Assembly: GCA_016793245.1 (NCBI GenBank)
Contig: JAEUHW010000353.1
Span: 83,083-147,082, forward strand
Direction of reading: 5' to 3'
Length of the DNA stretch: 64,000 nucleotides
Origin: Planctomycetota bacterium
GTDB lineage: Bacteria; Planctomycetota; UBA1135; JADKAF01
The translations under genes and the position numbers were made by a program. The stretch's first letter is position 1. Each line of letters opens with the position of its first letter. This document shows, piece by piece, positions 28,353-36,836 of the stretch. The notes beneath the pieces were generated by a model. The model saw nothing but the letters and a program-made list of their open reading frames with translations. It did not search any database and was not told the DNA's origin.

Positions 28353-30502
28353 GACACGCGGAAGTGAGGCTCGGCGATCGAAGCGGCATCCGGACTCGCG
28401 GCTGGGTCCTCCTCGGGTGGCTCGCGCTTTGCTTCGGCTCTCCGGAGCTCGCCGCGGCGCCTCAGGATCGGACCGTCCTGGTGCTCGATCGCTCGTCCTC
28501 GATGGCGCGCTCCTCGGCGGCTGGTGTCGCGAAGCTCCTGCTGCAGCGCGATGCCGTGGCCGCCTTGGTCGCGAGCCTGCCGGCGACGCAGAGGGTCGGG
28601 GTCGCGAGCTTCGGTTCCGGCGCCCGAGTAGAGCTCGGACTGCGCGCACTCGCTTCCGAAGTCGATCGCCGCGCTTGCGTCGACGCGGCGGGAGCGCTCG
28701 TGGCAAGCGGTGGGTCAGAGCTCGGCGATGGACTCGACAGCGCCCTGGCGATGCTGCGCGCGGCTGGGCCTCCGCACGGGGGAGAGTCGATCGTGCTCTT
28801 CACCGATGGCGGGGATGTCGGATCCGCTCGCGGCGCGCGTGACCTCGTGTTGCCGGAGCTCTTGGCGCGCGGCGTGCGCGTGTTCGGGTTCCCGCTCGAC
28901 GCCGAAGCCGATCTCGCGCTGCTGCGCGAGCTCGCAGAGCGCAGCGGGGGGCGCAGCGCCGAGGAAGAGGGTGAAGGTGCGCGCGCGCGCGCCTTGGCGC
29001 AGAGCACTCCTCGGTTCGCCGCACTCGATCTGCTCGCTTCCTTCGACGCGCGGATGGCCGCGAGCGAGATGAGCGAGCAGCGCGTCGTCGTCGACGAGGA
29101 CGCTCGGCAGGTGCTCTTCTCCGCCGCGGCTCCGACGCGAGACGACGACTTCGAGCTCGAGCTCATCGCTCCGAGCCGTGTCGTGGTGCGTTCGACCTCG
29201 CAGGTGCCCGGGGTCCAATTCGTCGAGCACGGCGCTCTCCGCCTCTTCCGCATCGCCGAGCCCGAGGCCGGCGAATGGCGCCTGCGCCTGCGCAGCAGCG
29301 CGAGCTGGATCGGCCTGCGCCGTATGCGCGCCGAGGTGCTCGTGGAGACTGCCGCGAGATCTAGCGTCGCCTGGATCGAAGCGCCGCTCGCCGTGCGTCC
29401 GCCGGCGCTGCATCGATTGCGTGCTCTCGTGCAGGGCTTCGATGCGCTGCCGCCCCCGCTCCTCGAAGCGGAGGTGCTCGACGCCGATGGACTCCCGGTG
29501 GGGCGATTCCGCCTGCGGGATGGCGGCAGCGCGCTCGATGGCGATGTGACGGCCGGAGATGGAGTGCATGCGGCTAGGTTCGGTGGTTGGTCCGGCAGCG
29601 GCAGCGTACAGGTGCGCGTGCGAGCACGGGGAACCTCGGGGAGCCGGACGATCGAGCGCTGCGAGGAGCTGCGTATCGCGCTCGATCCTGAGCAAGCTCC
29701 GGAAGCGAGCCTCCTCCAGCCGCGCCGCTTCGAAGTGCGCGCGCGCGAAGGAGCGGACGCCTCCAATCGCCTGCGCCTCGAGGTCGATTTCGATCTCGCG
29801 GAGTCCGGTGCGGACCCGCGGAACGAGGGTCTGCTGCTCGCGGTGAACGAGCTCGAGATCGAGGTCGCGGCGAGCGCTTGGCAGTCCCGCGCGAACTTGC
29901 TCTTCTTCGCCGAAGAGAACCACCGGCTCGAGCTGCGACAGGACGCGGCGGGCTCGTCGCGCGTGAGTTTGTCGCTCGACTGGCGCGCGTTCGATGGCGC
30001 GTCGTTCGGCACGTTGGAGAGAATCGATCTCGAGCTCGAGATCGGGGCGCTGCAGCTCGCGGGCGCGCTGCTCCCGCGCGTCGACGCGCGCGGCGAAGGC
30101 GCGCGCTGGAGCGAAGGCGACGCCACGGCGGGGATCCCCTGGCAAGTGCTGCGCTGCGAGGTCGATCGGCGGAGCGGCAAGCTCTTCTGCGCGCAGCGCT
30201 TGGAGCGCGATCTCTTCGATCCCACCGCGGATCCGCTCGAGCTGTTGATCGAGGGCTTCGGCGTGCACGTGCCCGCGGGCACGCTGCTCGGCGGGCCGCG
30301 GCGCTACGTCTTCGAGGTGCGCGAGCGCGAGCGATCTCTGCGCCTCGATCTCGACCTCGCGACCGGACTGCTCGAGCTCCGCGGTGCAGGGCTCGAGTTC
30401 AGCGGTGCCTTGTCCCCGCTCGATCTCGAGCTCGCGATCGGTTCGCGCTCGGAGAACCTGCGTCTGCGGCCCGCCGTGGCCGGCGAGCGCGCGCGCTACT
30501 GA
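28349..30502 (+). CDS. Exported von Willebrand factor A-domain protein
   Basis: A 717-residue protein. The N-terminal region contains a hydrophobic signal segment (WVLLGWLALCFGSPELAAA). The VWA domain spans about residues 40-230, with an intact metal-ion-dependent adhesion site start (VLVLDRSSSM, the DxSxS pattern), a threonine-region VASFGSGARVELG, and IVLFTDGGDVG. The C-terminal 480 residues are beta-rich, unrecognised, and have no predicted membrane helix. It probably binds a protein or ligand in the periplasm or at the cell surface. The GTG start overlaps the stop of the upstream gene by four bases. Its 3' end overlaps the convergent minus-strand gene by 7 nt. Confidence 0.82.
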   Translation: MRHAEVRLGDRSGIRTRGWVLLGWLALCFGSPELAAAPQDRTVLVLDRSSSMARSSAAGVAKLLLQRDAVAALVASLPATQRVGVASFGSGARVELGLRALASEVDRRACVDAAGALVASGGSELGDGLDSALAMLRAAGPPHGGESIVLFTDGGDVGSARGARDLVLPELLARGVRVFGFPLDAEADLALLRELAERSGGRSAEEEGEGARARALAQSTPRFAALDLLASFDARMAASEMSEQRVVVDEDARQVLFSAAAPTRDDDFELELIAPSRVVVRSTSQVPGVQFVEHGALRLFRIAEPEAGEWRLRLRSSASWIGLRRMRAEVLVETAARSSVAWIEAPLAVRPPALHRLRALVQGFDALPPPLLEAEVLDADGLPVGRFRLRDGGSALDGDVTAGDGVHAARFGGWSGSGSVQVRVRARGTSGSRTIERCEELRIALDPEQAPEASLLQPRRFEVRAREGADASNRLRLEVDFDLAESGADPRNEGLLLAVNELEIEVAASAWQSRANLLFFAEENHRLELRQDAAGSSRVSLSLDWRAFDGASFGTLERIDLELEIGALQLAGALLPRVDARGEGARWSEGDATAGIPWQVLRCEVDRRSGKLFCAQRLERDLFDPTADPLELLIEGFGVHVPAGTLLGGPRRYVFEVRERERSLRLDLDLATGLLELRGAGLEFSGALSPLDLELAIGSRSENLRLRPAVAGERARY

Positions 30503-31047
30503 GCGAGCTCCCCGACGAGATCGAACGACGCCAAGTCCACGGAGAAGAGGCGGAAGCCGCCGTCGCGCTCGCGCCAGCGAGTCGTCACTTGGACTTCGGG
30601 GCGCTGACGGCGGATCGCCTCCGCCGCAGGTGAGGGGATCATCCCGCTCTCGCTGCCGATCGAGCGCACTTGGATCACGGCTCCGACGGAGACCGTCCCG
30701 TCGTCGTGCTCCTCCGCGCGCGCCGAGCGCAGTCGCAGGCGCAGATCGAGAGGATCGAGGAGGGCTCGCAGCGCCGCTTCGTCGCGCGTGAAGCGGCGCA
30801 GGATGCCGCGCGCCGCGCGCGGCCACGAACCCTCGAAGCTCTTCGCCTCGAGCTCCGGATCCACGAGCTCCAGCAGGGCACCCCAGCGCTCTTCGTCGAT
30901 CGCGCGCACGAGCTCTCCGCAGCGGCGCCGCGCGACCTCGGCGCGCGAGCCCGCGAGCAGACTCCAAGCGAGGCCGATCGCGGCGAGGAGCGCGAGGAAG
31001 GTGACCCACCAAGTCGCTCGGCTCGAGCGGCGCCCACGCTTGCCCAT
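30496..31047 (-). CDS. Small membrane-anchored protein of unknown function
   Basis: A 183-residue protein with one N-terminal membrane helix (ATWWVTFLALLAAIGLAWSLL) and a soluble domain of about 150 residues. The domain (RCGELVRAIDEERWGALLEL, then GGFRLFSVDLASFDLVGEL) has an alpha-plus-beta pattern that could be an NTF2-like fold; I cannot confirm this. It begins 2 nt after the stop codon of the kinase-ATPase gene (TAG-CC-ATG), so it is in the same operon. The end overlaps the convergent VWA gene by 7 nt. Confidence 0.7.
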   Translation of the reverse strand: MGKRGRRSSRATWWVTFLALLAAIGLAWSLLAGSRAEVARRRCGELVRAIDEERWGALLELVDPELEAKSFEGSWPRAARGILRRFTRDEAALRALLDPLDLRLRLRSARAEEHDDGTVSVGAVIQVRSIGSESGMIPSPAAEAIRRQRPEVQVTTRWRERDGGFRLFSVDLASFDLVGELAQ

Positions 31048-31049
31048 GG

Positions 31050-34000
31050 CTAGGAACTCGCTTGCGTCAGGATCGGAGGGAGCTCGCGCCCGCGCTCGCG
31101 GCAGGCGCGCAGGATCTTCCGCACGAGGCGCTCCTCCCGGATGAAGTGCGACCGGCGTTCGATCGGCTGGAGGCGCTTCGCGAGACCCGCGGCGAGCTGC
31201 AGGGCGCGCTCCATCCAGCGCCCCGCATCGGGCTCGCCCAAGCGCTCCACGATGGCCCAGTGCGTGTAGAGCACCGCGATGCGCCGCCGCGCGTCCTGGC
31301 GCGTGCGGCGGTGGAGCTCGAGGGCGCGCTGCGAGAGAGCGCGCGCTTCGGTCAGCCGATCGAGGCGCAGCAGCACGCGCGCCTGCGCCGAGAGGGCCGC
31401 GGCTTGGTGGCGCGGATTGTCGAGGTCGTCGGCGAGGCGCACGGCGCGCTTCGCCGTGGCGAGCGCTCGCCTCGGATCCGGCTCGGCATTGCGCCGCGAG
31501 AGATGGGCGTGCGTGAGGTGGATCCAGCAGTGCACGCGCGTGTACCGATCCCCGATCCCGCGCGCCAAGGACAGCGCATCGTCGAGGGCCGCGATCGCTC
31601 CGCGGAAGTCGCCGAGCTTCGTGCGCACATCGCCTTCCAAGCTGCGCAGCGTCGCGCGCAGTCGGCGATCGCCATGCTCACGTTCGAGCTCGAGCGCGTG
31701 CAGGATCACTTCCAACGCCACCTCGTAGCTGCCCATGTCGTCGAGGGCGCGCGCTTGCTGGAAGAGCGCCCGCGTGTAGAGCAGCGTGTCTTCGCAGCGA
31801 CGCAGCTCCGGCAGCACCGATTCGAGGAGATCCAGAGCTTCGCCCGGGCGATGGATGTCGAGGCGATTGCGCGCTTGCGCGACGCGCAGCGAGAGATGTG
31901 CCGCGCGCGGCGCCCCGGCGATCTCGGCGTCGGCCGCATCGAGGTGGTGGCGCGCCTCGCGGTGCCTCCCGATGTAGCCCCAGGCGACGCCCATGCCGAT
32001 GCGGATGCGCAGGCGGAGCTCGGTCTCCTGCACGGAGGCGATCTCGAGCGCGCGCTCGAGATACTCCAGCGCGAGCTCGTTGTTGCTCGTGCGGTGCGAA
32101 TGGCGACCGAGCATGTACAGAGCGCGGGCTTGGTCCGACGCACGGCCGAGCCGCCGCGCATCGCGGAACGCCTTCTCCGCCGCGCTGCGCTCGATGCTAC
32201 GCTTGCCGGCGCGCCCCGCGGCCTCCGCGAGATGGAGCAGCCACTCGAGGCGCTTCTCGGCGTGTTGCACGTCGCTCGCGCCGAGCGCTTCCACATGTCG
32301 CAGCGCGGTTTGGCAGAGCGTCGTCGCGAGCTCGGGGCTGAGTCCGCGGCGCGGTCGGCGCAGCATCGCATAGAGCCACTCCAGCGCGCGGCGATGTTCG
32401 CCGGCGGCCCCCGCGTGGTGCGCGATCTCGAGGATGCCGCGCGTTCCGGGGTCGCTGCGCTGCGCGCGTCGCGTGAGGGCGTCGGCCAGCGCCGAGTGGA
32501 TCGCGCGGCGCTCGGCCGGGTCGATCGACTCGTAGAGCACCTCGTGGACCCCTTGGCTCGCGAAGCGATACGCGGAACCTTGCGGGACGAGGATGTCGCG
32601 GCCGATCTCGAGCCGCCCCAAGCGCTGCGCGTGGGCCAGCGCTTCTTCGCCGAAGGCTTCCGCCAAGAGCTCGACCTCGAAGCGCACGCCGGCCACCGCG
32701 GCGCGATCGAGCTCTCGCCGCAGCTCGTCGGGGAGCTCTTCTCGTCGCGCGCGGGCACCCGCGATCAAGCGCTCCGGCAGCGGGATCGCCGCGATGTCGC
32801 GCTGCGGTACGAGGTACCCTTCGCTCCATTGCAGCACGCCTTCGCGCTCGAGCGCCTTCAACACTTCGGCGACGTAGGCCGGCATGCCGCCCGTCCGCTC
32901 GAGCAGGGCCTCGACGAACGGCTCGGCGTCGAGATCCGCGGGGAGGATGCGGCTCAGCGCGCGCGAGAGCGCGGCCTTGTCGAGCGGCGCGAGCTCGAGC
33001 TGCACGAGCTGGCCGCGAGGGCGCAGTCGCTCGAGGAAGTGCTGCAGCGCGCGGCTCTCGATGATCTTCGAGGGACGCGCGAGCGCGAGCACGAGGATCG
33101 GCGGCCCCTCCGGCTCTTCGAGCAGGAGCTCCAAGGTGCGCAGCGTCGCGGTGCCGACGTGATGGAAGTCCTCGAGCTGCAGCACGAGCGGTCGATGCTG
33201 CGCGAGTCCGCGCAAGAACGCGCAGAACGCGCGCGGCAGGGTCAGCGTGCCCTCGCTGCTCTCCGCGGAGTTCTCCGCACCGACCAGCGCCGAGGCGAGC
33301 ACGCGCGCGACGTTCGGCGCGGAGAACGCGGCGAGGCGCGCGAGGTCGGCCGGCGTCGGTCGCACGCCGCGCGCGAGACCGAGGAAGCGCTCGAGCGCCG
33401 AGATGAGGCCCGCATAGGGCACCGCCTCTTCCGGCGGCGGGCAGCGACCTTCCAGCACCTGCGGCGCGGGCTCGGTCGCGGCCAGGCGATGCTCGAGCTC
33501 GACGAGGAGCCGCTGTCCGCCCATGTGCGTCTCGCCGAGCACCAGCGCGAAGCGGCGTTGCGATCGCAGCGTCTCGTGCGCCGCTTCGAGCAAGCGATGC
33601 AGCTCGGCCTCGCGACCGAAGAGCGGCAGCGGATCGTCGTGCTTCGCCCGCACGGCTCGCGCCGTCTTCTCGCGCATGGCCCACCACGGCGAGCGCTCCC
33701 CCGCGCGCAGCACGCGCGCGAGCTCGTGCGCGCTAGGGAAGCGCTTCCGCGGGTCGGGCGCGAGCAAGCTCTCCAGGACTTCGTCGAGGAACGGCGAGAG
33801 CGACGGGGCGCGTTGCGAGGCGCGCTGCGTATGCCCTTGCAGCTTCTCCTCGAGCAGCGCGTCGGACTCCGTGGCGCGGAACGGCAGCGAACGCGTGGCG
33901 AGCTCGAAGAGCAGGACGCCGAGCGAATAGAGGTCGCAAGCAGGCGTCGGGAAGACCCCGCGCAGGAGCTCCGGCGCAGCGTAGGTCGGAGAGCCCGCGA

Positions 34001-34553
34001 AGGTGCGCGCGCCGCGCGCTCCGGCAGCTTCGAGCTCGCGCGCGTAGCCCAGGTCCATCAGCACGGCGCGCGGTCCCGCGGAGAGGATCACGTTCTCCGG
34101 CTTCACGTCGAGATGCACGACGCCGGCGGAGTGCAGGTTCAGCAGCGCCTCGGCGATCTGCGCGCCGATCTCGCGGACGAGGGGCTCGTTGCCGGCTTCC
34201 TCGCGCGCGAGCCACGCGCGCAGCGTGGGGCCCGGCACGTGCTCCATCACGAGGAAGAGCAGGTCTTGTCCGAGCAGGTGCTCCTCGCAGATCGCGAGCA
34301 TGCGCACGAGATGGCGCTGCGAGGCACCGGAGATCGACAGCCCCGCGCGCGCCTCGTCCAGGAAGCGCGCGCGCGCCGCCGGATCGACCGTCAGTCGCTG
34401 GTGCAGGAACTTCACCGCGATCGAGGTGCCGGCGGGGGCGCCCCAGCGATCCTCGAGCAGGACGCCGCGATGCACGGTGCCCGTGCTCCCGCTGCCGATC
34501 TCCTCGAAGAGTCGGAAGCTGGAGAGCGGGGAATTCGTGGAGGAGGGCTGCAC
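31050..34553 (-). CDS. Ser/Thr protein kinase fused to AAA-type ATPase and TPR repeats
   Basis: A 1167-residue signalling protein of the PknK/MalT-like layout. The kinase domain (about residues 13-275) has GSGSTGTVHRG, the ATP-binding Lys in IAVKFL (residue 48), catalytic HLDVKPEN and DLG in place of DFG. The NTPase module follows (FGREAELHRLL), but its P-loop at residues 340-347 reads GETHMGGQ, with Gly where the invariant Lys of GxxxxGK should be; a Walker B-like LVLQLEDFHH is present. The C-terminal third is TPR-like (YLERALEIASVQETELRLRI, YTRVHCWIHLTHAHLSR). GTG at 34553 is taken as start, just ahead of the kinase domain; no clear ribosome site was seen. No membrane helix is evident, so it is probably cytoplasmic. 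The upstream lipoprotein and downstream small membrane protein lie in the same orientation. Confidence 0.85.
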   Translation of the reverse strand: MQPSSTNSPLSSFRLFEEIGSGSTGTVHRGVLLEDRWGAPAGTSIAVKFLHQRLTVDPAARARFLDEARAGLSISGASQRHLVRMLAICEEHLLGQDLLFLVMEHVPGPTLRAWLAREEAGNEPLVREIGAQIAEALLNLHSAGVVHLDVKPENVILSAGPRAVLMDLGYARELEAAGARGARTFAGSPTYAAPELLRGVFPTPACDLYSLGVLLFELATRSLPFRATESDALLEEKLQGHTQRASQRAPSLSPFLDEVLESLLAPDPRKRFPSAHELARVLRAGERSPWWAMREKTARAVRAKHDDPLPLFGREAELHRLLEAAHETLRSQRRFALVLGETHMGGQRLLVELEHRLAATEPAPQVLEGRCPPPEEAVPYAGLISALERFLGLARGVRPTPADLARLAAFSAPNVARVLASALVGAENSAESSEGTLTLPRAFCAFLRGLAQHRPLVLQLEDFHHVGTATLRTLELLLEEPEGPPILVLALARPSKIIESRALQHFLERLRPRGQLVQLELAPLDKAALSRALSRILPADLDAEPFVEALLERTGGMPAYVAEVLKALEREGVLQWSEGYLVPQRDIAAIPLPERLIAGARARREELPDELRRELDRAAVAGVRFEVELLAEAFGEEALAHAQRLGRLEIGRDILVPQGSAYRFASQGVHEVLYESIDPAERRAIHSALADALTRRAQRSDPGTRGILEIAHHAGAAGEHRRALEWLYAMLRRPRRGLSPELATTLCQTALRHVEALGASDVQHAEKRLEWLLHLAEAAGRAGKRSIERSAAEKAFRDARRLGRASDQARALYMLGRHSHRTSNNELALEYLERALEIASVQETELRLRIRIGMGVAWGYIGRHREARHHLDAADAEIAGAPRAAHLSLRVAQARNRLDIHRPGEALDLLESVLPELRRCEDTLLYTRALFQQARALDDMGSYEVALEVILHALELEREHGDRRLRATLRSLEGDVRTKLGDFRGAIAALDDALSLARGIGDRYTRVHCWIHLTHAHLSRRNAEPDPRRALATAKRAVRLADDLDNPRHQAAALSAQARVLLRLDRLTEARALSQRALELHRRTRQDARRRIAVLYTHWAIVERLGEPDAGRWMERALQLAAGLAKRLQPIERRSHFIREERLVRKILRACRERGRELPPILTQASS

Positions 34554-34621
34554 GGCGAGGTTTCGGCTGCGCAGGGTACCCGAGCTTCGATCCGCCGCCA
34601 GATGGTCTTCGGTCGCGCGCC

Positions 34622-35050
34622 TCAGCGCGGGACGCGCGCGGCGCGGAGATCGAGGAGCCAGCGCGCTCCGTCGCGCACGAAGTGGAAGCGCAGCGAGACG
34701 TTCGTTTCGTCCGACGACGCGACGCGTTCCGCGCGCGCGAGCCACGCGCCGCGCGCGGCCTCCGTCAGCGCCTCCCAGCGTTTCGGCTCGAGGCGTGCGA
34801 CGAGGGTCGCGGCATCGGCATCGACGGCGGGACTGCCGAGCCGCGCGCCGTGGAGGAGGGACTCGAGTCCGCTCGGGGTGCCCTCATCCACGAGAGGGGC
34901 GACCGAGGGCGATTCGCCGCGCTCCACGCAGGGGCGCAGGAGCTCCGCCGGCCGCGGACTGGGCGGAGCGCAGGAGAGCAGCGCGAACGCGGCGGTCAGA
35001 CCGAGCGCGAGCGACTTCGGGCTTGAGAAGCGTCCGAGCGTCGCTAGAAT
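34622..35050 (-). CDS. Putative lipoprotein of unknown function with an unusual start
   Basis: A short lipoprotein of about 142 residues whose lipobox is FALLSCAPP. The signal is a good one (LGRFSSPKSLALGLTAAF) but no ATG, GTG or TTG precedes it outside the antisense of tRNA-Gln. The best start is an ATT at 35050-35048: AAGGAG at 35062-35057 lies 6 nt upstream, and the resulting 27-residue signal peptide has ordinary proportions. An ATG at 35089 lies inside the tRNA. The mature protein has a WLARAERVASSDETNVSLRF stretch, but I know no homologue. The kinase gene starts about 70 nt downstream in the same direction. Confidence 0.6.
   Translation of the reverse strand: MLATLGRFSSPKSLALGLTAAFALLSCAPPSPRPAELLRPCVERGESPSVAPLVDEGTPSGLESLLHGARLGSPAVDADAATLVARLEPKRWEALTEAARGAWLARAERVASSDETNVSLRFHFVRDGARWLLDLRAARVPR
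35023..35050 (+). promoter_or_regulatory. Promoter of tRNA-Gln
   Basis: TTGAGA (35023-35028) and TAGAAT (35045-35050) with a 16-nt spacer lie 12 nt before the mature tRNA start. This is the closest match to the sigma-70 consensus in the window. It overlaps the presumed start region of the antisense lipoprotein gene. Confidence 0.7.
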
Positions 35051-35062
35051 CTCGCGCTCCTT

Positions 35063-35135
35063 TGCCGAGTAGCACAATTGGTAGTGCACCTGACTCTGGA
35101 TCAGGGGGTTCTAGGTTCGAATCCTAGCTCGGCAG
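35063..35135 (+). tRNA. tRNA-Gln (anticodon CTG)
   Basis: A 73-nt cloverleaf. The acceptor arms TGCCGAG and CTCGGCA pair fully, with the U-A first pair typical of glutamine tRNAs. The anticodon stem-loop is CCTGA-CTCTGGA-TCAGG with anticodon CTG, and the T arm is CTAGGTTCGAATCCTAG. CCA is not encoded. Confidence 0.96.
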
Positions 35136-35447
35136 TTTGCTGCGTCGCGCGTCGCTAGTTCGTCGCGCGTCGCTAGTTCGTCGCGCATCGTTTCTCCGCG
35201 CATCGACTCTTTGCGCAGGCCGCCTTCGCCGCGCGTCGATGACTCGCCGCGCATCTTATCCGCGCATCGATCCTTCGCGCAGGCTCTCTTCGCCCGTCGC
35301 TGAGTAGACGTTTGGCCTGGCGAAGAGCACCGCTCGCCGGGCGAAGGCGACTTTCTCCGCACGCCTTCCGCCGACGAAGCCCGAAGGGCGCTCGCGTAGG
35401 TGCGGTCCCGGCGTCCTCCGATCCTCGGACGCTCGTGCCGCCGCCGC
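35136..35447 (+). other. Spacer with degenerate repeats after tRNA-Gln
   Basis: A 312-nt gap. Right after the tRNA are two exact copies of an 18-nt unit and a partial third; then CGCGCATCG-type motifs recur at irregular spacing up to about 35290. No gene was found on either strand. Confidence 0.6.
35143..35190 (+). repeat. 18-nt tandem repeat, 2.6 copies
   Basis: CGTCGCGCGTCGCTAGTT occurs exactly at 35143-35160 and 35161-35178, followed by a 12-nt partial copy at 35179-35190. Variants of CGCGCATCG continue beyond. Confidence 0.85.
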
Positions 35448-35945
35448 TCACGCGCTCGGCTGCACCTCGGACACCCACCGCGAGTACTCGCCGCCGAGCT
35501 TCACGAGGGGTTCCAGGAACAGCGGCTCGTTCTGCAGCAGCGCGAACGCGTAGGTGTGCAAGAACAGGAACTCCGGCGTGCAGCGGTCTTTCAGCGCCGC
35601 GATCGCGCTCTCCATCTCGCCGGGCGAGAAGAAGATCTCGCCGTCCTTGCCGCGCTTCTCCTTCGCGTAGCTCGCGAAGTTCTCGACCAGCTCTTCGGCG
35701 TCGCTCGCGAGGTAGCCGTAGAGCAGCTGGGAGAGCTCCATCTGGCGCGCTTGGGCGTCGTTCTGATAGCGGTGCAGGAGGAAGCTCTTCCGCGCTTGGA
35801 TCTGCTGCACGGGATTGCCGGCGCGCTTCGTGCCTTCGCGCACGAGCTTCTGCAGGTACGGCTTCACCGCCGCATTGTTCGGCGCGTTGACGACGAGAGA
35901 GAGCTTCTCCTCGTTCAGGAGGGGCGAGAGGGCGAGCGAGGTCAC
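35448..35945 (-). CDS. Conserved-looking protein of unknown function
   Basis: A 165-residue soluble, helix-rich protein with no membrane segment. Codon use matches real genes. Conspicuous stretches are QQIQARKSFLLHRYQNDAQA and LYGYLASDAEELVENFASY. GTG at 35945 is used; a CGGAG about 12 nt upstream is a weak ribosome site. I know no match. It lies 78 nt downstream of trmJ on the same strand and may be the last gene of that operon. Confidence 0.65.
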   Translation of the reverse strand: MTSLALSPLLNEEKLSLVVNAPNNAAVKPYLQKLVREGTKRAGNPVQQIQARKSFLLHRYQNDAQARQMELSQLLYGYLASDAEELVENFASYAKEKRGKDGEIFFSPGEMESAIAALKDRCTPEFLFLHTYAFALLQNEPLFLEPLVKLGGEYSRWVSEVQPSA

Positions 35946-36023
35946 GGGGCCGGGTCTCCGGTTCGAGAGCGAGGGGGGAGCGTAGCGACCGCGCGAGCCG
36001 AAGTCCAGGCACGCGAAGCAGGC

Positions 36024-36836
36024 TCAGGCGTTGGGCTCGGTCTCGCCGCCTTTCGAACCCGGGCGTCGATAGCTACCGGTGATGCGTCGCGCGAAGCCGA
36101 ACAGCATGTCGGCGTCGTCGCGCTCCAGCCCGGCGCGAAAGAAGAGGCGTCGCAAGCGGCGCATCGTCCGATCGATGAGCTGGGGCGGACCGAAGCTGTC
36201 GTAGCCGAGCGCGCGGAGCGCGGCTTCCCAATCTTCGATCAAGCGCTCGAGCGAACCGGAGTCGAGCACCTCGGCGGTCCCGCCGAGCGCTTCGTGCGAG
36301 AAGACGCGCGGCCGCTGGCGCGCTCCTTCCGTCGCCGGGGTCTCCGCCGGGCTCGCCGCGCGCGCCTCGATCTCGTAGAGGCCGATCAGCACGGCTTGCG
36401 CGAGATTGAGCGAGCTGTGGGGACCCGGAGTCGGGATGCGCACGAGGAGATGGCAGCGCTCGATCTCCTCGAAGCGCAGCCCCGAGTCCTCGCGCCCGAA
36501 GACCAAGGCGATCTTCCCACCGCGCGTGCGCAGCTCGGCGGCCGCGTCGCTGACGAGGAGCGGCGGCAGGCGGAAGCGGCCGTCGCGTGCGGAGAACCCG
36601 ACCACGGTCGTGCAGTCGCCGATCGCGCTCTCCAAGTCGGGAGTGCGCACCGCCTTCTCCAAGAGCGGCAGTGCGCCCCACGCCAAGGCTCGCGATTCGT
36701 CGGTGATCGCGCAGGCGTTCACGAGGCGCAGTTGCTCCGCGCCCATGTTCGCCATCGCGCGCGCCACTGCGCCGAGGTTGCCCGGGTGATGCGGCTCGAC
36801 CAGCACGACCACGAGCTCGCGCGCGGCCTCGCTCAT
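36024..36836 (-). CDS. trmJ: SpoU-family tRNA/rRNA 2'-O-methyltransferase, TrmJ type
   Basis: A 270-residue SPOUT methyltransferase. The conserved blocks are VVLVEPHHPGNLGAVARAMA near the start, VFGREDSGLRFEEI, and the SAM-binding knot motif IPTPGPHSSLNLAQAV. The C-terminal extension (about residues 175-270) contains a helical tail like that of TrmJ, which methylates position 32 of some tRNAs. The name rests on overall similarity; another SpoU-family specificity is possible. ATG at 36836 overlaps the rbfA stop by four bases, so it is coupled to rbfA and belongs to the nusA-infB operon. Confidence 0.85.
   Translation of the reverse strand: MSEAARELVVVLVEPHHPGNLGAVARAMANMGAEQLRLVNACAITDESRALAWGALPLLEKAVRTPDLESAIGDCTTVVGFSARDGRFRLPPLLVSDAAAELRTRGGKIALVFGREDSGLRFEEIERCHLLVRIPTPGPHSSLNLAQAVLIGLYEIEARAASPAETPATEGARQRPRVFSHEALGGTAEVLDSGSLERLIEDWEAALRALGYDSFGPPQLIDRTMRRLRRLFFRAGLERDDADMLFGFARRITGSYRRPGSKGGETEPNA

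Noticed and set aside
31062..35072. A 1336-codon open frame on the plus strand over the kinase gene
   Set aside because: It lies antisense to a protein with clear kinase motifs, its translation is arginine/alanine-rich without domains, and it crosses the tRNA-Gln region. It is a GC-rich shadow.
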